Below, piece by piece: positions 21,171 to 28,286 of a stretch of DNA of 64,000 bases. Made by a program: the position numbers and the translations under genes. Every line of letters starts with the position of its first letter. The stretch's first letter is position 1. A model generated the notes under the pieces. That model made no database searches. It saw nothing but the letters and a program-made list of their open reading frames with translations, and had not been told where the DNA came from. The stretch is from the NCBI GenBank assembly GCA_028277945.1, contig JANQFH010000024.1, forward strand, positions 62,001 to 126,000. Reading direction: 5' to 3'. This DNA comes from Oligoflexia bacterium. GTDB taxonomy: Bacteria; Bdellovibrionota_G; JANQFH01.

Positions 21171-21497
21171 ATGCTAAAACAAACGGCGCATCTGTTGTTA
21201 CTGGCGGTTTCGGGCTTGTTGCTGAGCCCAGCTTTTGTCTATGCGGCTGAAGCGGGCAGTGACGGCGGCAACTACAAACTCGGTTTAGCTCTGGCGGCCG
21301 GGCTTGGCATGGGCATTGCCGCTCTGGGTGGTGCTCTTGGTCAGGGAAAGGCAGCGCACGCCGCTCTAGAGGGGATGGCGCGTAACCCCGAGGCATCGGG
21401 CAAGCTCTTTGTGCCAATGATCTTGTGTTTGGTCTTTGTTGAGTCCCTGGTGCTGTTTACCTTTGCCATCTGCTTCATTCTCCAGGGCAAGATCTAG
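21171..21497 (+). CDS. atpE: ATP synthase F0 subunit c
   Basis: A 108-residue c-ring subunit with two membrane hairpin helices and an extra hydrophobic N-terminal leader (LLLLAVSGLLLSPAFVYA) that may be a cleaved signal. The polar loop ARNPEASGK is diagnostic. The ion-binding glutamate lies in VFVESLVLF of helix 2, and helix 1 has ALGQGKAA. The Gln plus Glu-Ser pattern resembles sodium-binding c subunits, but Thr and Tyr ligands are absent. The ATG at 21171 has a good AAGGAG. It is 4.5 kb from atpB, cut off by the Fic and sugar genes. Confidence 0.93.
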   Translation: MLKQTAHLLLLAVSGLLLSPAFVYAAEAGSDGGNYKLGLALAAGLGMGIAALGGALGQGKAAHAALEGMARNPEASGKLFVPMILCLVFVESLVLFTFAICFILQGKI

Positions 21498-21533
21498 CCT
21501 CACCCATAGAAATCATCTAACTTTTTGAATAAT

Positions 21534-21562
21534 TTGACATTTAATCGTAAGCGGGTTATGAT
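21534..21562 (+). promoter_or_regulatory. Sigma-70 promoter, probably leaderless
   Basis: TTGACA (21534-21539), a 17-bp spacer and TATGAT (21557-21562) form a near-consensus promoter. The ATG of the next gene begins at 21569, just where transcription should start, and no ribosome-binding site precedes it. The messenger is therefore predicted to be leaderless or nearly so. The promoter gives the toxin pair independence from atpE. Confidence 0.7.
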
Positions 21563-21568
21563 AAGCAT

Positions 21569-21838
21569 ATGTACCCAGGGAGCGTACGCCAATACCTTGC
21601 GAAGATCGGACGGCGTGGTGGTCAGAGGAGTCGGCGTCATCTGGACTCAGAGACTGCCCGCAAGATGGTGCGTCTAAGAGAGGCGAAACGCGCCTTTAGA
21701 ACTTTCTACACCGAGTGTTTCTGGTCTTACGATCCCAACTACAAAGTCACCCAAAACGATATTGTCTGGGTTGGTCAGCAGCTTATGAAGCACGGTGGCC
21801 GCAGAGCGTGGCAAGCAGGAGCGAAACTATGCCATTAA
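21569..21838 (+). CDS. Small basic partner of an AbiEii-like nucleotidyltransferase
   Basis: An 89-residue basic helical protein (YLAKIGRRGGQRSRRHL near the N-terminus, VGQQLMKHGGRRAWQAGAKL near the end). I cannot place it in a named antitoxin family. It overlaps the next gene, an AbiEii-like nucleotidyltransferase, by 10 nt, the layout of toxin-antitoxin pairs, so it may be the antitoxin or a co-factor. It is driven by a strong promoter ending at 21562 and lacks a ribosome-binding site. Confidence 0.6.
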   Translation: MYPGSVRQYLAKIGRRGGQRSRRHLDSETARKMVRLREAKRAFRTFYTECFWSYDPNYKVTQNDIVWVGQQLMKHGGRRAWQAGAKLCH

Positions 21839-22635
21839 CCGAGCTACAAAGCCAAATAGCCCGCCTGCTCTGCAAAAACCGCACCCCAGATAGTCATTTG
21901 GCTGGGGGTGCAGCCATTCACTTTAAGCCTAACAGCCTACGTTACAGCAAGGATCTCGATTATTTTCACGATTCCGTGGAACGGGTTGCCACGGCATTTG
22001 CTGAGGATCAGGAGCTCTTAGAGAGAGAGGGATACCAAGTAGAGATTGATCTCAAACAACCTGGCTACATCCGGGCTAAGGTTAAAAAGCAGGGAGCAGC
22101 CGTGAAGGTGGAGTGGGCTCACGATTCAGCCTGGCGCTTTATGCCCCCTGTAAAGAATGAATTTACCGGGTATCAGCTGCACCCGATCGATCTTGCTATC
22201 AACAAGACCCTAACCCTTGCTGGTCGGGATGAACCGCGCGACTTTTTGGACATTCTCTATATCCTCAAAGAGACACTACCACTTGGCGCCCTCTGTTGGG
22301 CTGCCGCAGGAAAGGACCCAGGCTTTACGCCCATGTCGCTCTTGGAGCTACTCAAACGCCGTGGAAGATACCGACAGGAAGATTTTTCTCGATTGATGCT
22401 CAAAGAGAAGATCGATTTGGTGCAACTAAAACAGCAGTGGCTCGCAGCTCTAGAGGAGGCCGAAGCCTTCATCCAGCAGCGTCCACCTTCAGAAATTGGC
22501 TGCTTGTATTATTCTCCGGAAAAGGAGAGGTTTATAGCACCTACCAAGAGTGACGAGAAAGGTTGCCTGCTCCACTTTGGTCGACCTGGCGGGGTTCTGC
22601 CACAAGTTAGAGAGCAACAGTCATCATCATATTAA
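21829..22635 (+). CDS. AbiEii/AbiGii-like nucleotidyltransferase (putative toxin)
   Basis: A 268-residue protein with the nucleotidyltransferase pattern HLAGGAAIHF followed by RYSKDLDYFHD, then HPIDLAINKTLTLAGRDEPRDFLDI, as in the DUF1814/AbiEii family. Members include type IV toxins and MenT-like tRNA-modifying toxins. The ATG at 21829 has an AGGAG inside the end of the upstream small gene, so I prefer it to a longer frame at 21715. The C-terminus (LHFGRPGGVLPQ) is unremarkable. The pair sits just after atpE. Confidence 0.75.
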   Translation: MPLTELQSQIARLLCKNRTPDSHLAGGAAIHFKPNSLRYSKDLDYFHDSVERVATAFAEDQELLEREGYQVEIDLKQPGYIRAKVKKQGAAVKVEWAHDSAWRFMPPVKNEFTGYQLHPIDLAINKTLTLAGRDEPRDFLDILYILKETLPLGALCWAAAGKDPGFTPMSLLELLKRRGRYRQEDFSRLMLKEKIDLVQLKQQWLAALEEAEAFIQQRPPSEIGCLYYSPEKERFIAPTKSDEKGCLLHFGRPGGVLPQVREQQSSSY

Positions 22636-22743
22636 TGAAGTGGTGCGGCTAGGGCGGCATGGATGTCCAAGCACTGTCGCATCCAGATGTGGGCAGGTAG
22701 GGACGTAGACGCCGCAGCCAGGATGTCGCAGAGAGCTCATTCT

Positions 22744-22773
22744 AGTGGTTGGTAGATCCTAACCACTTATAAT
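22744..22773 (+). promoter_or_regulatory. Inverted repeat next to a TATAAT box
   Basis: AGTGGTT (22744-22750) and AACCACT (22761-22767) are complementary around a 10-nt loop and abut TATAAT (22768-22773). This could be an operator placed just upstream of the -10 of the lipoprotein gene. It might instead be a weak terminator for the toxin pair. No good -35 is visible. Confidence 0.35.
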
Positions 22774-22873
22774 TATTAATAATATTTTCTTGGCAAACTG
22801 GCATCGAGGTTGCAGATACCAGAGGCAAGGGATGACGGAATGTCCTATCGTGGCAAACCTAGGAGATATGGGG

Positions 22874-24877
22874 ATGCAAGTGATGGTAACGAAAATGAAA
22901 AGAGAGAAAACAAAAGCCAAGGTCAGCGCAACACTCCTATCCGTAGGGATGATGGCTCTGTTACTCTTTGGCGGTTGCGACGATCGTGATCGACGGGTGC
23001 CCTTTTTTGGCCCTAACCTGCGTGGTTTGGAGAGTCCGTTTACATCCACCCGTAGCAGCCGTGAGTTTGCTAGCCGTGGTGATCGTGGCCGCTTTGGCGA
23101 CCCCAGGGGGCGTGGGCCTGTAACTCCGGAACGAAAAGTCCCGGAAGACAAGGACAAGCCACCCAAGGTTAAGGTTGTGGAGAGCCCTTATGGCGACGAC
23201 TGTGGTCCGGAAAACGGCGATCCTGACTATGACTGTGTTGCCGGCGACAAGGATCCCCATCCTCATGATTCATTGGGTGCGCTGCAGGCAATCATCCACT
23301 TTCCCACTCCTGATGAGAACCCGGAAATAGGTTTTAGCACTACGGATATGCGCAACCTCTTTGCCCGAGACAAAGATGAGTTAGAAGATATTGCCGCGCG
23401 CATGAAAATAGATCCTCGCGGTATGAGCCGGGATGAAATGGTTACGAGGATCTTACAGCAGGCAGCCTACTATGCTGCCAATGGCTCGCATGGATTCTAC
23501 TTCGTGAATGTACGTTCCACTGAGGCGCAGAACTTTGAAGTTGCCTTTGGCGCCGATTACTTTGATAAGTACGATGGCGAGGCTTCGGAAACTTCTCAAC
23601 GTGTCTTGCCTACCCAAGGTAATCGTCCGCTTGGCTGGTTTGGCGAAGCTGAAAAATCAAAAGCCACAGCAGCCGACGCCACAGAGCCGAGAGACAAGCA
23701 GTTGGTACTCAATGGTAAAATCGGTCTGATGCTGCCCGCCTATGATGACAAGAGCACACTGGTGGCCAGCCCCAACGACGATGATGAAGATGACAACAAC
23801 GTCCTCATCAACCAAACCTTTGTCGATACCAAGAGACAATCTGCCGATCTTGTTTATGGCTATGCCACTACCGATCCACCGGAAGGCATGATCCTACTGA
23901 GAAATGGCGAGACGAGCATAAACGCCGTAGGAACGCGTGACATCCTTGGGTTAGTAGCTGTGGACCCCATTGCTGATGGGATTAACCTCTTTGGTCGTGT
24001 GCCACTGTTGGGAGGACTTGCTGAAGGCACGGCCAATGGCATTCGCCGAGTAGGACGGGGTGTCCTTGGGGTTCTCGATCCCACCTTGGATACGCTGATT
24101 TTTGATCTCTTGGATGAGGGTGAATCCAAATCCAATCGCGATGAGGCGGGTGATGCCCAACGTTTCAATCAGATTTGGGTAGCCGCCTGTTGGAAGAGTT
24201 GTAATGGCAAGCTGTTTTTCATTGACCGAGATTCTGGAGAGGGCCAACAGGGTATTCCTCCGCTACGCACTGGCCCCCTGCCAAAAAAGACAAGAGACGC
24301 TAAACTGATGAATAGCCATGGTGTTATCTTCAAAAACATGCACCTTAGCTATGCGGACTTTATCCGCGCCACGCGTTGGGGGCGTCCTAGTGGCGGCTCT
24401 GATTCCGTCACCATCAGCTTTGCAGGAACCCCCCCGGCTCTCGCTGCAGCGAGAGCGGCGGTGATTGGTGACGACCCCCCCGATAATGATGGGAATGTTG
24501 ATAGGGCTCAGCAAGATCCAGATGCCTTTGTGGCGGATCTAACGGATAGGCTGGTGACTCGTGAAGAGTATGAAGAAATGGTAAATCGTTTGGCAGCAGT
24601 TGAGGACCGTACGGCTGCATTGGAAAAGCTGCATGAGCTGGAAGAGGATGTGCAGACCGGAGATGCAGATGGTGCCAATCCCTTAGGTATGCTTATTGAA
24701 AAGGCTGCGAAGGGTATCAACGATCCCGAGTGCTCAGCCTTTGCTGCGGCTGTAGAGGGGCAGGAGGTAGCAGATGGGAAGTGGGAGATTAACCTTAGGG
24801 TAGTATGCCTGAGCGAAGAACAGTATGACAAAGTCGCGGAAGAGCTTTTTGGAACCGAAGAAGCGGATGAAGAGTAA
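22874..24877 (+). CDS. Large lipoprotein of unknown function
   Basis: A 667-residue predicted lipoprotein. The signal ends at the lipobox LFGGC, followed by Asp residues (CDDRDRR). After it come an Arg/Gly/Pro-rich linker, a charged region, and a middle region with PIADGINLFGRVPLLGGLAEG. The C-terminal third has a heptad-like helix (MVNRLAAVEDRTAALEKL, likely a coiled coil) and an acidic tail. I recognise no family. The ATG at 22874 is 8 nt from AGGAG and is my preferred start; other in-frame ATGs lie close by. It faces the CPBP gene and appears to be a single-gene unit. Confidence 0.6.
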   Translation: MQVMVTKMKREKTKAKVSATLLSVGMMALLLFGGCDDRDRRVPFFGPNLRGLESPFTSTRSSREFASRGDRGRFGDPRGRGPVTPERKVPEDKDKPPKVKVVESPYGDDCGPENGDPDYDCVAGDKDPHPHDSLGALQAIIHFPTPDENPEIGFSTTDMRNLFARDKDELEDIAARMKIDPRGMSRDEMVTRILQQAAYYAANGSHGFYFVNVRSTEAQNFEVAFGADYFDKYDGEASETSQRVLPTQGNRPLGWFGEAEKSKATAADATEPRDKQLVLNGKIGLMLPAYDDKSTLVASPNDDDEDDNNVLINQTFVDTKRQSADLVYGYATTDPPEGMILLRNGETSINAVGTRDILGLVAVDPIADGINLFGRVPLLGGLAEGTANGIRRVGRGVLGVLDPTLDTLIFDLLDEGESKSNRDEAGDAQRFNQIWVAACWKSCNGKLFFIDRDSGEGQQGIPPLRTGPLPKKTRDAKLMNSHGVIFKNMHLSYADFIRATRWGRPSGGSDSVTISFAGTPPALAAARAAVIGDDPPDNDGNVDRAQQDPDAFVADLTDRLVTREEYEEMVNRLAAVEDRTAALEKLHELEEDVQTGDADGANPLGMLIEKAAKGINDPECSAFAAAVEGQEVADGKWEINLRVVCLSEEQYDKVAEELFGTEEADEE

Positions 24878-24896
24878 TAAAGATTCCTAACACCAA

Positions 24897-27092
24897 CTAG
24901 CTGTCAGTTTTCTGTCTCTTTTTCATCACCAACAAGTAAGTATTAACCAAGTTGATCAAGAAGTGTGTGGCCATGGGCACTAAGAGATTGCCTGTCACCA
25001 TATAGATCCAGCCCAACAAAAATCCAACTGCCGTGGCAAAGAAAAACCAGGGTAGCAGACGGCGATCAGCACCAAAGTGTACCAGACCAAAGAGCAGCGA
25101 CGCTGCCACCAAACCGATCTCAGCTTGCAACACCCCCCGAAAAAAGAGCTCCTCTGCAATCGCACTAAAGCCAGCAAGCAGCACGATCTCTTGATACGTT
25201 AACGGTCCGAGCAGTTTGCGCATGAGCTCAGCAAGCCTACGAAAGGGCGCAGCAAATCTTGAGAGTACGGCACTCACAGCGATGACGGTTAACGCCGAAA
25301 GCAGCACCAACATTAGGTCACGACCGAGGTTGGCACTCAGCGGTTTGGGAAAGAGCCACAGCTCTCTTGCCTCGCCCCAAATAAACGCTGGCAAAAACAG
25401 CAGCAAAAAATAAAACGCAGCAACAAGGTGCAATCGCTTATGCAGCGTCTGTTTTACTGGCAGGGCAATCTCTTCGCTAAGACGGTAGAGCTGCAGATAG
25501 AGCTGCTTGGCTTCTGCTGCGGTTTGTACGGATTGTAGATAGAGCGGTTTGAGCGCACTGGTTTTGATGCTGCCGCGCTGCCACTCTTGGTAGAGTTTTT
25601 CTGCTAATCCGTAGCCGGCCTGATGTCCCTGTTGCCAGATCTGCTCGGCATGTTTTTGGTTGTTGGCGACTTGGTTTGTTGCCACGGGTTTTTTATCCCT
25701 GGCCGCCATGTTCGCGAGTCGCTGCGATAGGCGCATGGCCTCCCTGCCTGGTTTTCTTCCTGGGGCAACGATCTTACTGGCGAGGTATCCGGCAGCCTCG
25801 TGAATGGCCAGGTAGAAGAGTTGCCCGTCAACATCAAGGGTTGCCGGCGGTTCTGTTTCACCGGTGAGCTCACTGCGGAGGCTATGACCAACCTCCTCAC
25901 CCATATGATAGCCGTCTAAGGTCGCCAGATAGATGAGCTGCGCCGCAGGCAGGTAGTAGCTCTCGCCAGCGACGATCTGTTTGAGTAAACCGTCGGCCTC
26001 TGCATCCGTGAGCCTATCTCGATTACGGATGCGTTCGAGCAATTCGAGATCTCCGCAGCAGTAAACCTGTGGATCTTGTCTTGGATGTTCACCGCTACGA
26101 GCTAGCGGCAGTTGTAAGGTGTTGCGTAGCTGGCGGCGCATCTCCCGCAGACTCTCTTGCGGTGGCCAACCTGGCCACGCCTCTTGGTGGTGACTCCAGG
26201 TTAAGAAGCTATCGAGTTTTACCAGGGGTGGCACCGGGGTCATGGAGTAGAGATGATCGCGCCACTGCAGTACCGGACTTTGCCATAGGGGTTTTTTCTG
26301 GGCGTCGGACGCTTTGGCTGCAACAAGCTGCCAATAGGCCTCTTCCCATGCTTGCAAGATAACCACGGGTGCCATGGCCTCAGGTTGGTAATTCTGCAGC
26401 CAGCTTTGCAACTCTTCATACAGCTCTCCTTCCATGAGCCGGCGCTCTCCTGCCAAGACCAAGCAGATTCCTTGGGGATGTTGCTGCAGCCACTTTTGTA
26501 CGGCCTCGAGAGTGATGGCATTGCGTTTAGCAAAAGTGGCATCGGTGCGATTTGCATCGGTTGCCAAGAGCTGCACGTTGGCGTGGTTCACACTCAGTTG
26601 CAGCAGCGGCTGCAAGCTCTGCCACTGGCGTGGACCTAATTTTTTTATAAGCCCACTCTGCTGGTCAAACTGAGACAGCGTCATCTCCCCTCGCGACAGT
26701 GCCTCGAGCAGTGGCTGCTGCTCTTGGCTCAGTTGATCAAGGCAGCAGGCTAGGGGTGTTTGTGGATCCAGCTGCTGCATCTGCTTGATGAGTGCGACAA
26801 CATTGTGGCGACACTCGGGAAGGGTTTGGTATTGGCTGATCAAAACCACGCGAGCGTCTTGCAGCTGAGAGGCAAGTGTTTCCAGGTTTAGAGCGCCTGG
26901 CCAAGAGCTCGCATCTTTTATCGGCGGTAGTTGTACCGAGGCATGAAACTGCGACGCTCTCAGGCGCTTGTGGCGTAAATGCACTTCGGTCTGTGCTTCA
27001 ACTGTTGCAAGCGCTTTGGCGTAGAGCTGTTTTTGCAGCGCCAGTGGCTCAAAATCAGCCGCAGCAGCATCGGTGGTTTCCGTTTGCGACAT
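24897..27092 (-). CDS. ChaN/Tiki-like domain fused to a CPBP (CAAX) membrane protease
   Basis: A 731-residue protein. The C-terminal membrane part (about 545-720) is a CPBP-family intramembrane protease: AIAEELFFRG near residue 647, LLFGLVHFG, and MATHFLINLVN. The N-terminal soluble part (about 45-270) resembles the ChaN/TraB/Tiki fold (ARVVLISQYQTLPECRHNV; LEALSRGEMTLSQFDQQSG; RNAITLEAVQKWLQQHP; ICLVLAGERRLM), but the GExH-type active residues are replaced. It may therefore sense or bind rather than cut. The start is ATG at 27092, with a GTG directly before it. It follows the class IV aminotransferase by 9 nt. Confidence 0.75.
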   Translation of the reverse strand: MSQTETTDAAAADFEPLALQKQLYAKALATVEAQTEVHLRHKRLRASQFHASVQLPPIKDASSWPGALNLETLASQLQDARVVLISQYQTLPECRHNVVALIKQMQQLDPQTPLACCLDQLSQEQQPLLEALSRGEMTLSQFDQQSGLIKKLGPRQWQSLQPLLQLSVNHANVQLLATDANRTDATFAKRNAITLEAVQKWLQQHPQGICLVLAGERRLMEGELYEELQSWLQNYQPEAMAPVVILQAWEEAYWQLVAAKASDAQKKPLWQSPVLQWRDHLYSMTPVPPLVKLDSFLTWSHHQEAWPGWPPQESLREMRRQLRNTLQLPLARSGEHPRQDPQVYCCGDLELLERIRNRDRLTDAEADGLLKQIVAGESYYLPAAQLIYLATLDGYHMGEEVGHSLRSELTGETEPPATLDVDGQLFYLAIHEAAGYLASKIVAPGRKPGREAMRLSQRLANMAARDKKPVATNQVANNQKHAEQIWQQGHQAGYGLAEKLYQEWQRGSIKTSALKPLYLQSVQTAAEAKQLYLQLYRLSEEIALPVKQTLHKRLHLVAAFYFLLLFLPAFIWGEARELWLFPKPLSANLGRDLMLVLLSALTVIAVSAVLSRFAAPFRRLAELMRKLLGPLTYQEIVLLAGFSAIAEELFFRGVLQAEIGLVAASLLFGLVHFGADRRLLPWFFFATAVGFLLGWIYMVTGNLLVPMATHFLINLVNTYLLVMKKRQKTDS

Positions 27093-27101
27093 CACGTTAG
27101 G

Positions 27102-28031
27102 CTACGTGTTTTCCAGCTGTTTTTGTACGTAGCCCTTATAGAGTTTGATCAACTTGCGGGTCACTGCTCCAGGCGCCTCAAAGCGAGTCTCGTCTAGTTG
27201 TGTCACCGGCATGATTTCACGGGTTGTCGAGCTGATGAAGGACTCTTGGGCGTTATAGGCATCTTCTAAACTCAGCGGTTTTTCAGCAACAGGGATGTTG
27301 TTCTCTTTGGCAAGATCGAGGATGATCTGTCGGGATATGCCATCGAGAATCCCAGCCTCTAGCGGCGGTGTTTGCAGTACGCCAGCGTTGACGAGAAAGA
27401 AGTTAGAGGTGGTGGATTCGGTGAGACCTCCCTCAGCATTGAGCATTAGAGCGTCATCAAAGTGTTTCTGCCTGGCTTCGTAAAGGGCAATGACGTTGTT
27501 GAGGTAGTTGCCCGATTTGATCATCGGGTTGATGGCGCTTGGCAGGTTACGGCGCACTCCCACGGTACAGAGACGGATGCCTTTTTCCTGATGACTCTGC
27601 GGCCAAGGCTGCAACGGACCAACAATTGCCACGGTGGTCGGTTGTTCCTGCTTGGGTGGATCGATCAGCGGCAGGGAGGTGCCACGGCTTACCATTAGGC
27701 GTATGTAGCAATCGGGTTTGTCTACCGAGGCGACCAGTTCGGTGAGATGCTGACGAATCTCTCCGTCGCTAAAGGGCAGACGCAAGTGGATGGCATCCGC
27801 CGAGCGGCGCAGTCGTTTTAGGTGGGCTGCAAAGGTAAAGAGCTGGCCGGCGTAGGTACGAATAACCTCATAGACGCTATCGCCAAAGAGAAAGCCACGG
27901 TCAAAGATGGATAGCGTTGCCTGCGACGGGTCCAAGATTTGGAAGTTAACCGAGACCTTGGTCTGTTCGATCGCAATAGCCACGGCGCATATAAAGCGTG
28001 AATTACCATGCTTGTCCACCCCATTATTCAT
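27102..28031 (-). CDS. Class IV PLP aminotransferase (IlvE/Dat-like)
   Basis: A 309-residue fold-type IV aminotransferase. Diagnostic motifs are FDRGFLFGDSVYEVIRTY, the lysine region MIKSGNYLNNVIALYEAR, and the phosphate-binding EGGLTESTTSNFFLV. Members act on branched-chain amino acids or D-amino acids; the sequence alone does not decide which. A D-amino-acid role would suit its neighbour PBP1A, but this is inference. The extra N-terminal stretch before VSVNFQ may mean a later true start. A half copy of the family A palindrome lies just upstream of the start. Confidence 0.85.
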   Translation of the reverse strand: MNNGVDKHGNSRFICAVAIAIEQTKVSVNFQILDPSQATLSIFDRGFLFGDSVYEVIRTYAGQLFTFAAHLKRLRRSADAIHLRLPFSDGEIRQHLTELVASVDKPDCYIRLMVSRGTSLPLIDPPKQEQPTTVAIVGPLQPWPQSHQEKGIRLCTVGVRRNLPSAINPMIKSGNYLNNVIALYEARQKHFDDALMLNAEGGLTESTTSNFFLVNAGVLQTPPLEAGILDGISRQIILDLAKENNIPVAEKPLSLEDAYNAQESFISSTTREIMPVTQLDETRFEAPGAVTRKLIKLYKGYVQKQLENT

Positions 28032-28042
28032 AGACTCCCTAG

Positions 28043-28067
28043 AAGGTACGGCCTTACTTTTAGGGAA
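28043..28067. repeat. Half copy of palindrome family A
   Basis: These 25 bases match the left arm of the two full palindromes with one change (C to T near 28061). No complementary right arm follows, so it cannot form the hairpin. It lies 11 nt upstream of the class IV aminotransferase start, in its 5' leader region. Confidence 0.8.
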
Positions 28068-28164
28068 GGATGGTGCTAGCCAGGTGGCGTTGTCAGAGTC
28101 TGCCAGGCCAAGTATAGTAGAACATGTTGCATAACCTTAATGAAACTCCCAACGAGTTCAGCAG

Positions 28165-28278
28165 CTCAAACAGAGCAGCGGGTGACGCGCCGGAGGGGCC
28201 CGCCTCCCGGCCGCAGCCAAGAGCGAGGACGGGAGGATGGGAGCATACGGCGCGGCAGGACCCGCTACTCTGTTTGAG
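28165..28278. repeat. Long multi-stem hairpin upstream of PBP1A
   Basis: The outer arms, CTCAAACAGAGCAGCGGGT (28165-28183) and its complement (28260-28278), pair over 19 bp with one mismatch. Inside lie CGCGCCG/CGGCGCG (28186-28192, 28248-28254) and CCTCCC/GGGAGG (28203-28208, 28231-28236). The right arm runs into GAGG (28276-28279), the likely ribosome-binding site of PBP1A, so folding may restrict its translation. It is much more GC-rich than its surroundings. Confidence 0.7.
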
Positions 28279-28286
28279 GTCATGAA

